A DNA stretch of 64,000 bases from Rhodocyclaceae bacterium (GTDB lineage: Bacteria > Pseudomonadota > Gammaproteobacteria > Burkholderiales > Rhodocyclaceae): the NCBI GenBank assembly GCA_030824275.1, contig JAVBXY010000016.1:51807-115806 (forward strand), in the 5' to 3' direction. Positions 25,364 to 34,409 of the stretch are shown here, one piece after another; position 1 is the stretch's first letter; every line of letters starts with the position of its first letter. The translations under genes were made by a program, and so were the position numbers. The notes below the pieces were generated by a model. It had not been told where the DNA came from. It did no database searches and saw only the letters and a list, made by a program, of their open reading frames with translations.

Positions 25364-26260
25364 ATGAACCACGCCAGCCTGTTCCGTCTCGTTTCGCTCT
25401 CCGCCATCTGGGGCGCGTCCTTTTTGCTGCTGCGCATCGGGGCGCCGGTACTGGGGCCGGCCTGGCTGATCTTCGTGCGAGTGTTGCTCGCCGCCCTGTT
25501 CCTGCTCGCTGTCGGGCGTCATCTTGGCAAGGCTCTAGATACCCGCCGCCACTGGCGTCACTATCTAGTGCTGGGCTGCTTCAACTCGGCTCTACCTTTT
25601 TTTCTTTTTGCCTATGCGGCGACCAGCATTTCCGCTTCGCTGCTGTCCATCCTGAATGCCACGTCGCCGATCTGGGCGGCACTGATTGGTGCACTGTGGA
25701 CGCGCACGGCGCTGGCGGCCAAAACCCTGTTGGGCATGCTGCTCGGCATTGCCGGCGTGGGCATGCTGACGGGCATCGAGGCGGTCACGCTGCCGCCGGG
25801 CAGCGGCCTGGCGATGGGTGCAGCGGTCGCGGCGGCCTTCTGTTATGGCATTGCCACCACCTACGCCAAATCCGCGAGCCCGATTGAACCTTTTGCCAAT
25901 GCCCACGGCAGCATGTGGGGGGCGACGATCTTGCTGCTTCCAACGCTGTTCTTCGCGCCCTTGCCGACAGCGGTGCCAGGCGCAGGCATCGTGGCGGCGG
26001 TGGTGATTTTGGGTGTGGTGTGCAGCGGGCTGGCCTACCTGCTCTACTTCCGCCTGATCGCCGATCTTGGCGCGACTCCGGCACTCACCGTAACTTTTCT
26101 GATTCCCGTTTTCGGCGTGCTATGGGGTCACCTGTTCCTCAACGAGGCGGTGGGCTGGCATACCCTCGTCGGCGCGGCGCTGGTGTTGCTCGGCACCGCG
26201 CTGACCACGGGCTTTTCGCCCGCTGCCGTGTTCGCCCTGCGCCGGGGAATGGCGCAATGA
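25364..26260 (+). CDS. EamA/DMT family permease
   Basis: The 298-residue protein has ten predicted helices in two repeated EamA halves (LVSLSAIWGASFLLLRIGAP; the second half from ASPIEPFANAHGSMWGA). Members of this drug/metabolite superfamily export amino acids, nucleosides or other small metabolites. Its stop overlaps the start of the AraC-Ogt gene, so the two are coexpressed. Substrate unknown. The 154 bases upstream hold no other gene. Confidence 0.9.
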   Translation: MNHASLFRLVSLSAIWGASFLLLRIGAPVLGPAWLIFVRVLLAALFLLAVGRHLGKALDTRRHWRHYLVLGCFNSALPFFLFAYAATSISASLLSILNATSPIWAALIGALWTRTALAAKTLLGMLLGIAGVGMLTGIEAVTLPPGSGLAMGAAVAAAFCYGIATTYAKSASPIEPFANAHGSMWGATILLLPTLFFAPLPTAVPGAGIVAAVVILGVVCSGLAYLLYFRLIADLGATPALTVTFLIPVFGVLWGHLFLNEAVGWHTLVGAALVLLGTALTTGFSPAAVFALRRGMAQ

Positions 26261-27120
26261 ATACCGGCCTCGACGAACAGGCGCGGCATTACGCCGTCGT
26301 CGCCGCCGCCATCGATTACATCCGCCAGCATGCCGCGCGGCAGCCGGTGCTGGATGAGATCGCCGCCGCCGTGCACATGAGTCCCTTCCATTTCCAGCGC
26401 CTGTTCTCGGCCTGGGCCGGCGTTTCGCCCAAGCGCTTTCTCCAGTACCTGACCAAGGAACATGCAAAACGCGAACTGGCGGGCATGGGGGCAAGAACAC
26501 CCGACATGCTGGCCGTGGCCGCACAAGTGGGGCTGAGCAGCGGCAGCCGTCTGCATGACCTGATGGTGAGCTGTGAGGCCATGTCACCCGGCGAAATCAA
26601 GGCCGGCGGCGCGGGGCTGGAGATCGCCTATGGCATGGGGCCTTCGCCTTTCGGCACAGCGCTGATCGCCTGGACCGGGCGCGGGATTTGTCATCTGGCT
26701 TTCTGTTCCGGTGATGAAGCGGCGCGGCTGGCCGAATTGAAAGCCGCCTGGCCGCAGGCCGGTTTCGTACAGCGCGAGGCCACGGCTCTGCTCGACCGCG
26801 TGTTTTCTTCGCCGGCAAATGACGCACCGCTACGCCTGCTGCTGCGCGGCACCAACTTCCAGATCAAGGTCTGGGAAGCGCTGATCCGCATCGAGCCCGG
26901 TCATCTGCGCTCCTACGGCGAACTGGCACGGCAGGCCGCAGCGCCCAGAGCACAACGGGCAGTGGGTAGCGCCCTGGCGGCCAATACGATTGCCTACCTG
27001 ATTCCCTGCCACCGCGTGATCCGCGAATCGGGCGAGCCTGGCAACTACCGCTGGGGAACGGAACGCAAGCTGGCCTTGCAGGGCTGGGAAGCGGCGCGGA
27101 CGCAAGCAGCCCCGGACTGA
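26257..27120 (+). CDS. AraC-type regulator fused to methylated-DNA-cysteine methyltransferase (Ada-like, no Zn domain)
   Basis: Residues about 10-105 form an AraC helix-turn-helix domain (IAAAVHMSPFHFQRLFSAWAGVSPKRFLQYL). About 115-285 are an O6-alkylguanine-DNA alkyltransferase with the acceptor-Cys motif IPCHRVIRESGE and FQIKVWEALIRIEPGHLRSYGELA. The N-terminal zinc domain of E. coli Ada, which takes methyl from phosphotriesters and turns on the response, is missing, so regulation must differ. The true start is ATG 26257, overlapping the EamA stop; the track start at 25915 lies inside the EamA gene. Repairs O6-methylguanine. Confidence 0.9.
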   Translation: MNTGLDEQARHYAVVAAAIDYIRQHAARQPVLDEIAAAVHMSPFHFQRLFSAWAGVSPKRFLQYLTKEHAKRELAGMGARTPDMLAVAAQVGLSSGSRLHDLMVSCEAMSPGEIKAGGAGLEIAYGMGPSPFGTALIAWTGRGICHLAFCSGDEAARLAELKAAWPQAGFVQREATALLDRVFSSPANDAPLRLLLRGTNFQIKVWEALIRIEPGHLRSYGELARQAAAPRAQRAVGSALAANTIAYLIPCHRVIRESGEPGNYRWGTERKLALQGWEAARTQAAPD

Positions 27121-27145
27121 AAAGTCGGCGCTGACAGGACGGCGC
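27121..27145 (+). repeat. Dispersed 25-bp repeat, copy 6 (intergenic)
   Basis: AAAAGTCGGCGCTGACAGG then ACGGCG, immediately after the stop of the AraC-Ogt gene; the next bases (CC) allow GGCGC/GCGCC pairing. Confidence 0.9.
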
Positions 27146-27186
27146 CTGCAATTATCATTGCGACCATTGCGTCCCGGGAGACCCCC

Positions 27187-27537
27187 ATGCTCGCCGCCAT
27201 CACCCTGCTGTTGCTGTTCCAACTCGCCGGCGAGGCCATCGCGCTCTACTTTGCCCTGCCGGTGCCCGGCCCGGTGATCGGCATGGCCCTGCTCTTCGCT
27301 GCGCTGGCCTGGCGCGGCGGGCCGTCCGTCGAGTTGCGCGGCACGGCGCAGACCCTGCTGCAACATCTCTCGTTGTTGTTCGTTCCGGCCGGCGTTGGCG
27401 TCATGCTCCACATACAACGCATGGCCGACGAATGGCTGCCCATCGTCGCGGCGCTGGTGATCAGCACCATCGTGACCATTGCCGTCACAGCGCTGGTGCT
27501 GCGTGCACTGCATGTTCACGAGAAGGAGTCATCATGA
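27187..27537 (+). CDS. CidA/LrgA family holin-like protein
   Basis: A 116-residue protein with four membrane helices and the family motif PVPGPVIGMALLFAAL. CidA/LrgA proteins act with CidB/LrgB in control of murein hydrolase activity and, in some bacteria, pyruvate or glycolate transport. Its stop overlaps the start of the LrgB-like gene (ATGA). No dedicated regulator is adjacent. Confidence 0.9.
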   Translation: MLAAITLLLLFQLAGEAIALYFALPVPGPVIGMALLFAALAWRGGPSVELRGTAQTLLQHLSLLFVPAGVGVMLHIQRMADEWLPIVAALVISTIVTIAVTALVLRALHVHEKESS

Positions 27538-28265
27538 ATCCGCGCCTCGGTGAAATCTGGGTCTATCTTTCGGCTTCGCCACTGCTCGGGCTTACGCTCA
27601 CGCTGATTGCCTATCAGGGCGCGGTGAGGATCAACGGGCACTGCAAAGGCCACCCATTGGCCAATCCGGTGCTGCTGGCCGTCTCCGTGCTCGTGTTCCT
27701 GCTTTGGGCCACGGGCACGCCCTACCAGACCTATTTCGACGGTGCCCAGTTCGTGCACTTTTTGCTCGGCCCCGCTACCGTTGCGCTGGCCATTCCGCTT
27801 TATGCCCAGTTGCCCCGCCTCAAACGCATGGCCGGGCCGCTTCTGCTGGCCCTGATCGCCGGCTCGCTGACCGCCGCCGTTTCCGCCGTGCTGGTCGGCA
27901 AGCTGCTTGGTGCCAGCGCCGCCACGCTACTGTCGCTGGCGCCGAAATCCGTCACCACCCCCATCGCCATGGGCATCGCGGAACGCATTGGTGGTCTGCC
28001 CTCACTCACGGCAGTACTGGTGATCCTCACCGGGATAGTGGGTGCCGTCGGCGCACGCTACGTCTATCTGCTGTTGCGCATCGATGACCATGCAGTGCGC
28101 GGCTTCGCCATCGGCGTCGCCTCCCACGGCATCGGCACCGCCCGCGCCTTCCAGGTCAGTGAACAGGCCGGCGCCTTTGCCGCGCTGGCGATGGGACTCA
28201 ATGGTCTGCTCACTGCCGTGCTGCTCCCGATGCTGATGCCGGCATTGATGCGCTGGCTGGGCTGA
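27534..28265 (+). CDS. CidB/LrgB family membrane protein
   Basis: The 243-residue multi-helix protein carries the LrgB signature LSLAPKSVTTPIAMGIAE and SHGIGTARAFQ. Partner of the upstream LrgA-like gene. Plant and bacterial LrgB relatives (PLGG1) move glycolate or glycerate, which would suit the C2-metabolism genes elsewhere in the window, but that is only inference. The start at ATG 27534 follows AAGGAG; the track start (27432) lies inside lrgA. The stop codon runs into repeat copy 7. Confidence 0.92.
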   Translation: MNPRLGEIWVYLSASPLLGLTLTLIAYQGAVRINGHCKGHPLANPVLLAVSVLVFLLWATGTPYQTYFDGAQFVHFLLGPATVALAIPLYAQLPRLKRMAGPLLLALIAGSLTAAVSAVLVGKLLGASAATLLSLAPKSVTTPIAMGIAERIGGLPSLTAVLVILTGIVGAVGARYVYLLLRIDDHAVRGFAIGVASHGIGTARAFQVSEQAGAFAALAMGLNGLLTAVLLPMLMPALMRWLG

Positions 28266-28289
28266 AAAGTCGGCGCTGGCAGGACGGCG
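28265..28289 (+). repeat. Dispersed 25-bp repeat, copy 7 (intergenic)
   Basis: AAAAGTCGGCGCTGGCAGG then ACGGCG, identical to copy 4 over 25 bases. It begins at the last base of the lrgB stop, just before the argD leader region. Confidence 0.92.
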
Positions 28290-28313
28290 ATTCCTCGTGG
28301 CATACTCTGCTTC

Positions 28314-28403
28314 ATGCACCTCACTGCCCTCTCCCTGCGACGTCGACGTTTCCCGCTTCCTGTTGGGACGTGTCGTGCTGCCTGGGTTGATGTCGTGATG
28401 TAA
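28314..28403 (+). CDS. Arginine-rich leader peptide of argD (attenuator peptide)
   Basis: A 29-codon frame ATG...TAA lies between lrgB and argD. Codons 9-12 are CGA CGT CGA CGT, giving LRRRRF, and a fifth Arg codon follows at position 21. Its stop is 26 bases before a rho-independent terminator, which is itself followed by the argD start. A run of codons for the end product before a terminator is the classic layout of a ribosome-mediated attenuator. No clear ribosome site precedes the ATG; CATACT (28301-28306) would place a transcription start at the ATG itself, so the leader may be leaderless. Too short for the ORF track. Confidence 0.7.
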   Translation: MHLTALSLRRRRFPLPVGTCRAAWVDVVM

Positions 28404-28429
28404 GAACACGCTTTATCCGTATTCCCGCA

Positions 28430-28463
28430 AAGGCCACGGCTTACCCCGTGGCCTTTTTGTTTT
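28430..28463 (+). terminator. Rho-independent terminator in the argD leader
   Basis: AAGGCCACGG (28430-28439) pairs perfectly with CCGTGGCCTT (28446-28455) around a 6-base loop, followed by TTTTTGTTTT. It lies after the Arg-rich leader frame and only about 17 bases before the argD start, so it must regulate argD and cannot merely end lrgAB. GTCGTG sequences in the leader (28372-28377, 28392-28397) could pair with CACGGC of the 5' arm as an antiterminator; this is tentative. Confidence 0.85.
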
Positions 28464-28479
28464 CCCAAGGAGCTTTTTC

Positions 28480-29652
28480 ATGACAGATACCAATTCCCTG
28501 ATGTGGGTCACCCAACGGCCCGAACTCGTTTTCGTCGAGGGCCACGGCTCCTGGCTGGTGGATTCGGATGGCAAGCGCTATCTGGATTTCGTGCAGGGCT
28601 GGGCGGTGAATTGCCTCGGTCATTCGCCGGAAATAATCCGCGACGCGCTGGCCACGCAATCGGCCAAGCTCATCAATCCGAGTCCCGCCTTCTACAATGA
28701 GCCATCGCTGCGGCTGGCGCGACTGCTGACGGCGCATTCCTGCTTCGACCAGGTGTTCTTCGCCAACACGGGCGCAGAGGCCAACGAGGGCGCGATCAAG
28801 CTGGCGCGCAAGTGGGGTCAAAAATATCGCGATGGCGCCTTCGAGATCATCACCTTCGAGAACGGCTTTCACGGCCGCACGCTGGCGACCATGTCGGCCT
28901 CGGGCAAGCCGGGCTGGGATACGCTCTTCGCGCCGCAGGTGCCGGGCTTCCCCAAGGCGCGCTTGAACGAGCTCGACTCGGTGGCGGCCCAGATCGGCCC
29001 CAATACCGTGGCGGTAATGCTCGAACCCGTGCAAGGCGAAGCCGGCGTGATTCCGGCGACTACGGAGTTCCTGCAAGGCCTGCGCGAGTTGACGAGCAAT
29101 CATAACCTGCTGCTGATCGTGGACGAGGTGCAAACCGGCATGGGCCGTACCGGCACGCTCTTCGCCCATGAGCAGTCCGCCATCGCGCCGGACATCATGA
29201 CGCTGGGTAAAGGTCTCGGCGGTGGAGTGCCGTTGGCGGCACTGCTGGCCCGCAAGGAAGTCTGCTGTTTCGAGGCGGGCGATCAGGGCGGCACCTTCAA
29301 CGGCAATCCGCTGATGACGGCCGTGGGTGTGGCAGTGACGGAGGCCTTGCTGGCCCCGGGCTTTCTCGACGAGGTGCAAGCCAAGGGAGACTATCTGGCC
29401 GCCGGCCTGCATGCCCTGTGCTCAGAATTCGGCCTGACTGGCGAACGTGGATCGGGCTTGCTGCGGGCGTTGCTGCTGGACCGGGACATTGCACCCGCAC
29501 TGGTGGATGCTGCCCGCACCATGGCGCCGGAGGGCCTGCTGCTGAACGCGCCCCGGGCCAATCTGTTGCGCTTCATGCCGGCCTTGACGGTCAACCGCGA
29601 GGAAATCGACCGGATGCTGTCTTGCGTTCGCGTTCTGCTTGCAAGCACCTAG
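28480..29652 (+). CDS. argD: Acetylornithine aminotransferase
   Basis: ArgD transfers the amino group from glutamate to N-acetylglutamate semialdehyde (and often succinyl-diaminopimelate analogues), a step in arginine synthesis. The 390-residue class III aminotransferase shows [46 protein letters not shown] and the PLP lysine in [12 protein letters not shown], then [18 protein letters not shown] precedes the ATG. The Arg leader frame and terminator directly upstream support the ArgD assignment over other class III transaminases. Confidence 0.93.
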   Translation: MTDTNSLMWVTQRPELVFVEGHGSWLVDSDGKRYLDFVQGWAVNCLGHSPEIIRDALATQSAKLINPSPAFYNEPSLRLARLLTAHSCFDQVFFANTGAEANEGAIKLARKWGQKYRDGAFEIITFENGFHGRTLATMSASGKPGWDTLFAPQVPGFPKARLNELDSVAAQIGPNTVAVMLEPVQGEAGVIPATTEFLQGLRELTSNHNLLLIVDEVQTGMGRTGTLFAHEQSAIAPDIMTLGKGLGGGVPLAALLARKEVCCFEAGDQGGTFNGNPLMTAVGVAVTEALLAPGFLDEVQAKGDYLAAGLHALCSEFGLTGERGSGLLRALLLDRDIAPALVDAARTMAPEGLLLNAPRANLLRFMPALTVNREEIDRMLSCVRVLLAST

Positions 29653-29688
29653 GGGCGATCAATCCGATTACCTGGAACGGCCCGAGGC

Positions 29689-30699
29689 TCAGGCAAACCC
29701 GTCCGGATTCTGCTTCTGCCAGTTCCAGGAATCGCGACACATGTCGTCCAATGACCTGCGCGCAGTCCACTGCAACTGCTGCCCGGCCAGGGATGGGTCG
29801 CCCCAGGAGGCCGGCACGTCGCCCGGCCGCCGAAGAGCAATCCTGTAAGGAATGGGGCGACAGCAGGCTCGCTCGAAAGCCCGCACCAGATCAAGTACGC
29901 TGTAGCCGACCCCCGTGCCGAGATTGACGGTCAGCACATCCCTAGGGTCGCCCAGCACCCGATCCACCGCCGCACGATGGCCGTCGGCCAGGTCCATGAC
30001 GTGAATGTAGTCACGCACCCCAGTGCCGTCCGGGGTTGGATAGTCACCACCGAACACATTCAGTTCCGCGCGACGGCCGACAGCCACCTGGGCAACGAAG
30101 GGCATTAGGTTGTTCGGGATGCCGCTCGGGTCTTCGCCGATCTGTCCCGATGAATGAGCACCCACCGGATTGAAGTAGCGCAGCAGTGCCACCGACCAGT
30201 CCGGCGCCGACGCATGCAGGTCGCGCAGAATTTCCTCCACCATGAGTTTGGTCCGACCGTAGGTATTGGCCGGGCGCAGCGCGGCTGACTCGGGGATGGG
30301 GCTGAAATCCGGCGCGCCATACACCGTCGCCGAGGAACTGAAAACGATACGACGGACACCGGCCTGCTGCATGGCGGCGAGCAGAACCAGCGTACCGGCG
30401 ACGTTGTTGTCGTAGTAGCGCAGGGGCTGTTCGACCGACTCGCCGACGGCCTTGAGACCGGCGAAATGGATCACGGCATCGATGGAATAACGGGCAAACA
30501 CTGCCGCCATGTCGCTGGCCGAACGGACATCGCCCTCGACACAAGCCACTTCACGGCCGACGATTTTCACCAGTCGCCGCACGCCTTCGGGCTTGCTGTT
30601 GCTGAAGTTGTCGAAGAGTACGACCTCGTGGCCGGCCTCGATCAGGGCGACGGCACTGTGCAGGCCGATGTAGCCGGCGCCGCCGGTGAGCAGGATCAT
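29689..30699 (-). CDS. galE: UDP-glucose 4-epimerase
   Basis: GalE interconverts UDP-glucose and UDP-galactose for surface polysaccharides. The 336-residue protein begins MILLTGGAGYIGLHSAVALI (NAD-binding GxxGxxG), has the SSSATVYG catalytic Ser/Thr region and the YGRTKLMVEEIL Tyr/Lys pair, and GVRDYIHVMDLADGH. The start used (30699) follows GGGGAATTC; the track start at 30801 adds 34 unrelated residues. Convergent with argD, with no terminator visible in the 36-base gap. Confidence 0.95.
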   Translation of the reverse strand: MILLTGGAGYIGLHSAVALIEAGHEVVLFDNFSNSKPEGVRRLVKIVGREVACVEGDVRSASDMAAVFARYSIDAVIHFAGLKAVGESVEQPLRYYDNNVAGTLVLLAAMQQAGVRRIVFSSSATVYGAPDFSPIPESAALRPANTYGRTKLMVEEILRDLHASAPDWSVALLRYFNPVGAHSSGQIGEDPSGIPNNLMPFVAQVAVGRRAELNVFGGDYPTPDGTGVRDYIHVMDLADGHRAAVDRVLGDPRDVLTVNLGTGVGYSVLDLVRAFERACCRPIPYRIALRRPGDVPASWGDPSLAGQQLQWTARRSLDDMCRDSWNWQKQNPDGFA

Positions 30700-30820
30700 G
30701 CGAATTCCCCGTATCTGGATGCGGGGCGATTCTAACGTCTTATACCCACCATCACATTTCGTGAATCTGGCCCGCCTGCCCAGCCGGTAGAATCGCCGCA
30801 TTCCCTTTCAGGAGCCTGCC

Positions 30821-31510
30821 GTGAGCAAGTCGTTCAGGATCGCACCCAGCATTCTTTCCGCCAACTTCGCCAAGCTCGGCGAGGAAGTGGACAACGTCCT
30901 CGCCGCCGGTGCCGACATCGTGCATTTCGATGTCATGGACAATCACTACGTCCCCAATCTCACCATCGGCCCGCTGGTCTGCGAGGCGCTGAAGAAGCAC
31001 GGCGTCACCGCACCCATCGACGTGCACCTGATGGTCAAGCCGGTGGATCGCATCATCCCCGACTTCGCCAAGGCCGGTGCCAGCTACATCACCTTCCACC
31101 CGGAAGCCTCCGAACACGTCGACCGCACCATCGGCCTGATCAAGGAAAATGGCTGCAAGGCCGGCCTGGTGTTCAATCCGGCCACGCCGCTGGATGTCCT
31201 CGAATACACCCTCGACAAGCTCGACATGGTGCTGCTGATGTCGGTGAACCCCGGCTTCGGCGGCCAGAAGTTCATCCCCTACGTGCTCGACAAAGCGCGC
31301 AAGGTGCGCCAGATGATCGATGAGCGCGGCCTGAATGTCAGCCTAGAAATCGATGGCGGTGTCGGCCCGGCCAACATCGCCGAGGTGGCCCGCGCCGGCG
31401 TGGACACTTTCGTCGCCGGCTCCGCCGTCTTCGGCGCCGCCAAGGATTCCGACCCGCACCGCTACGACTCCATCATCGCCTCACTGCGGGCCGAGTTGGC
31501 CAAGGTCTGA
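30821..31510 (+). CDS. rpe: Ribulose-phosphate 3-epimerase
   Basis: Rpe interconverts ribulose 5-phosphate and xylulose 5-phosphate in the pentose phosphate or Calvin cycle. The 229-residue TIM barrel shows [59 protein letters not shown] and EIDGGV, all typical. The start is GTG with AGGAGCC upstream. Its stop overlaps the gph start (TGATG). rpe-gph-trpE is a conserved order in Beta- and Gammaproteobacteria. Confidence 0.97.
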   Translation: MSKSFRIAPSILSANFAKLGEEVDNVLAAGADIVHFDVMDNHYVPNLTIGPLVCEALKKHGVTAPIDVHLMVKPVDRIIPDFAKAGASYITFHPEASEHVDRTIGLIKENGCKAGLVFNPATPLDVLEYTLDKLDMVLLMSVNPGFGGQKFIPYVLDKARKVRQMIDERGLNVSLEIDGGVGPANIAEVARAGVDTFVAGSAVFGAAKDSDPHRYDSIIASLRAELAKV

Positions 31511-32166
31511 TGACGATCAAGTCGGTCACCATCGACCTCGACGGCACCCTGCTCGACACCATTCCCGATCTCGCCGCTGCCGCCAACGGTATGATGCGGG
31601 AACTCGGGCGACATGAATTTCCGGTCGATGTGGTGGCCAGCTTCGTCGGCCGTGGCATTCCCACCCTGGTGGCGCGCTGCCTGCCGGATGTGCATGGCGA
31701 CGAACTCGCGCATGCCCAATCCATTTTCAAGCGTCACTACGCCATCGAGAACGGCCGCAACTCGCAGCTATTCCCCGGCGTGCTTGACGGACTCATGGCC
31801 TTCCGCAAGGCCGGTCTGCCGATGGCTGTGGTCACCAACAAGGCGGCGGCCTTCACCGAGCCGCTGCTGGCGGCGATGAACCTGGCGCCCTTTTTTGCCT
31901 TCGCGGTTTCCGGCGATACGCTGCCGGAAAAAAAACCCCACCCGATGCCGCTGACCCATGCTTGCGAGCGCTTCGGTGTCGCACCGGTGGAGAACCTGCA
32001 CATCGGCGATTCGAAGCACGACGCCCACGCGGCCCGGGCCGCCGGCTGCCCCGTCTTCCTCGTGCCCTACGGCTACAACGAAGGCCAGCCCGTGCAAGCA
32101 GGCGATTGCGATGCTATAGTCACGTCGCTGGTCGAAGCCGCGCACCGCGTCGTCAAGGCCGCCTAG
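31510..32166 (+). CDS. gph: Phosphoglycolate phosphatase
   Basis: This HAD-family hydrolase removes phosphate from 2-phosphoglycolate, giving glycolate. The 218 residues show the nucleophile motif DLDGTLLDTIPDL, motif II VVTNK, motif III KKPHPMPL, and motif IV HIGDSKHDAHAARAAGC. Translationally coupled to rpe. Its product could feed the glycolate/glyoxylate genes elsewhere in the window (aceA-aceB, the 2-hydroxyacid dehydrogenase), an inferred link. Confidence 0.94.
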   Translation: MTIKSVTIDLDGTLLDTIPDLAAAANGMMRELGRHEFPVDVVASFVGRGIPTLVARCLPDVHGDELAHAQSIFKRHYAIENGRNSQLFPGVLDGLMAFRKAGLPMAVVTNKAAAFTEPLLAAMNLAPFFAFAVSGDTLPEKKPHPMPLTHACERFGVAPVENLHIGDSKHDAHAARAAGCPVFLVPYGYNEGQPVQAGDCDAIVTSLVEAAHRVVKAA

Positions 32167-32186
32167 AAAGCGAAACCCACATTTCC

Positions 32187-32276
32187 ATGCTCCACCGCAA
32201 CCTGCAATTGACAAGGAAACTCGCCCCGCAGCTCGAACTGTGGGCGGAGGCTTGGCCCTGGCGGCCCTGGCACTGA
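32187..32276 (+). CDS. Tryptophan-rich leader peptide of trpE
   Basis: A 29-codon frame ends LWAEAWPWRPWH, with Trp codons at positions 19, 23, 25 and 28, and stops 69 bases before trpE. A Trp-rich short frame directly before the trp operon is the mark of a trp leader peptide. Unlike the argD leader, no T-tailed terminator follows; the only clear hairpin is GCGCGA-TATCG-TCGCGC. Control might act on trpE translation, or the terminator may be rho-dependent. The ribosome site is weak (AGAAAG). In the track it appears only as the end of a shadow ORF. Confidence 0.6.
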   Translation: MLHRNLQLTRKLAPQLELWAEAWPWRPWH

Positions 32277-32345
32277 GTTTTCCTTTGCCTCGCGCGATAT
32301 CGTCGCGCCGAATGTCGTTGCAGTACCGAACTTGTGGAGCACCCC

Positions 32346-33830
32346 ATGACTGAAGCAGAATTCAACCGCCTCGCGGCGGAAGGCTACAACCGTATTCCGG
32401 TCACGCTGGAAACCTTTGCCGACCTCGACACACCGCTGTCGATCTACCTCAAGCTAGCCAACGATCCCTACTCCTACCTGCTCGAATCCGTGCAGGGCGG
32501 CGAGCGCTTCGGCCGCTACTCCTTCATCGGTCTGGCCGCCCATACGCGTATCGCCGTCGTCGATGGCGCCATCCTGCTGCTGACCGGCAACCGCGTCGCC
32601 GAGCGCCGCGACCACACCAATCCGATGAGCTACATCAGCGAGTTCATGGCTCGCTTCAAGGTACCGGACCTGCCCGGCCTGCCCCGCTTCTGCGGCGGCC
32701 TGGTCGGTGCCTTCGGCTACGACACGGTGCGCTACATCGAAACCAAGCTGGCGCAGACCAAGAAGACCGAGGGCAAGGGCCTCGAAGGCGTACCGGACAT
32801 CCTGCTGCTACTCTCCGAAGAACTCGCCATCGTCGACAACCTCTCCGGCAAGCTCACCCTCGTGGTCTATGCCGAGCCCGGCTTCCCCGGCGCCTGGAAA
32901 CAGGCTCAGGCGCGCCTCAAGGAACTCCTGGGCAAACTGCGCGAACCGGCGAAGATTCCGGAAGACACGCGCGCCGTGTCGTCAGAGCCGACTTCCGAGT
33001 TCGGCGAGGAAGCCTTCAAGGCTGCCGTGCGCCGCGCCAAGCAATACATCGTGGACGGCGATGTCATGCAGGTGGTGCTCTCGCAACGCATGAGCAAGCC
33101 TTTCTCGGCCAGCCCGCTGGCCCTGTACCGGGCGCTGCGCACGCTGAACCCCTCGCCTTACATGTTCTATTTCAATTTCGAGGACTTCCACGTCGTCGGC
33201 GCTTCGCCGGAGATCCTGGTCCGCCTCGAAGACGGCACAGTGACCGTGCGCCCCATCGCCGGCACCCGCAAGCGTGGCGCGACACCGGCCGAAGACGAGG
33301 CCCTTGCCGCCGATCTGCTGGCCGATCCGAAGGAACGGGCCGAGCACCTGATGCTGCTCGACCTCGGCCGCAACGACGCCGGCCGCGTCGCCAAGATCGG
33401 CACGGTGAAGCTGACCGACAGCTTCATCATCGAACGCTACTCCCACGTCATGCACATCGTCTCCAATGTGGAAGGTCAACTGCGCGACGATGAGGGCGCC
33501 ACCAGTGTGCTCAAAGCCACCTTCCCTGCCGGCACCGTCTCCGGCGCGCCCAAGGTGCGGGCCATGGAAATCATCGACGAACTGGAACCGTCCAAGCGCG
33601 GCATCTACGCCGGCAGCGTCGGCTACCTGGGCTTCAACGGCGACATGGATCTCGCCATCGCCATCCGCACCGCCGTCGTCAAGGACGGTCAGATTCACGT
33701 GCAGGCTGGGGCCGGCATCGTCGCCGACTCCGACCCCGACAGCGAATGGCAGGAAACGCTGAACAAGGCGCGGGCGCAACTGCGCGCCGCCGAGATGGCC
33801 GAAGCCGGCCTCGATACGCGTTTCGAATAA
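32346..33830 (+). CDS. trpE: Anthranilate synthase component I
   Basis: TrpE converts chorismate to anthranilate with ammonia from TrpG. The 494-residue protein has [21 protein letters not shown] (Trp feedback site region), [65 protein letters not shown]-type [13 protein letters not shown] and [26 protein letters not shown] 32346 follows GTGGAG; the track GTG (32334) is four codons earlier and less well led. Repeat copy 8 is in the variable linker before the chorismate domain (AVSSEPTS). Confidence 0.97.
   Translation: MTEAEFNRLAAEGYNRIPVTLETFADLDTPLSIYLKLANDPYSYLLESVQGGERFGRYSFIGLAAHTRIAVVDGAILLLTGNRVAERRDHTNPMSYISEFMARFKVPDLPGLPRFCGGLVGAFGYDTVRYIETKLAQTKKTEGKGLEGVPDILLLLSEELAIVDNLSGKLTLVVYAEPGFPGAWKQAQARLKELLGKLREPAKIPEDTRAVSSEPTSEFGEEAFKAAVRRAKQYIVDGDVMQVVLSQRMSKPFSASPLALYRALRTLNPSPYMFYFNFEDFHVVGASPEILVRLEDGTVTVRPIAGTRKRGATPAEDEALAADLLADPKERAEHLMLLDLGRNDAGRVAKIGTVKLTDSFIIERYSHVMHIVSNVEGQLRDDEGATSVLKATFPAGTVSGAPKVRAMEIIDELEPSKRGIYAGSVGYLGFNGDMDLAIAIRTAVVKDGQIHVQAGAGIVADSDPDSEWQETLNKARAQLRAAEMAEAGLDTRFE
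32972..32995 (-). repeat. Dispersed 25-bp repeat, copy 8
   Basis: Minus strand GGAAGTCGGCTCTGACGAC then ACGGCG, in trpE (plus strand), read as AVSSEPTS, the same frame as the VPPAPTF copies. Confidence 0.7.
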
Positions 33831-33840
33831 GGAGACTGCC

Positions 33841-34407
33841 ATGCTGCTGATGATCGACAACTACGACAGCTTCACCTACAACCTGGTGCAATACCTCGGC
33901 GAACTGGGCGAGGATGTGCGCGTCTATCGCAACGACCAGATCACGCTGAAGGAAATCGCCGCAATGAAGCCGGCGCGCATCGTCGTCTCGCCCGGCCCCT
34001 GCTCGCCCGCAGAAGCCGGCATTTCGGTGGCGGCGATCAAGGAGTTCGCCGGCAAGATTCCCCTGCTCGGCGTCTGCCTCGGCCACCAGAGCATCGGCGC
34101 GGCCTTCGGCGGCGAGATCGTGCATGCCAAGCAACCCATGCATGGCAAGACCTCGCCCGTGCATCACCTCGACAAGGGCGTCTTTGCCGGCCTGCCGAAT
34201 CCGCTGACGGTGACGCGCTACCACTCGCTGGCGATTCGTCGCGAAACCATTCCGGATTGCCTGGAGATCACTGCCTGGACCGAGGATGGCGAAATCATGG
34301 GCGTGCGCCACAAGCAGTTCGACGTGGAAGGTGTGCAGTTCCACCCCGAATCCATACTCACCGAGCGCGGCCACGATCTGCTGCGCAACTTCCTGAAGGG
34401 AGCCTGA
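33841..34407 (+). CDS. trpG: Anthranilate synthase component II (glutamine amidotransferase)
   Basis: The 188-residue class I amidotransferase supplies ammonia to TrpE; in some bacteria it also serves PabB. It shows [31 protein letters not shown], the nucleophile Cys in [10 protein letters not shown], and the His/Glu pair in [23 protein letters not shown] precedes its ATG, 10 bases after trpE. Confidence 0.97.
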   Translation: MLLMIDNYDSFTYNLVQYLGELGEDVRVYRNDQITLKEIAAMKPARIVVSPGPCSPAEAGISVAAIKEFAGKIPLLGVCLGHQSIGAAFGGEIVHAKQPMHGKTSPVHHLDKGVFAGLPNPLTVTRYHSLAIRRETIPDCLEITAWTEDGEIMGVRHKQFDVEGVQFHPESILTERGHDLLRNFLKGA

Positions 34408-34409
34408 TC

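Noticed and set aside
32240-32345. A rho-independent terminator in the trpE leader
   Set aside because: The only clear hairpin (GCGCGA/TCGCGC) has no T-run after it, so I did not annotate a terminator.
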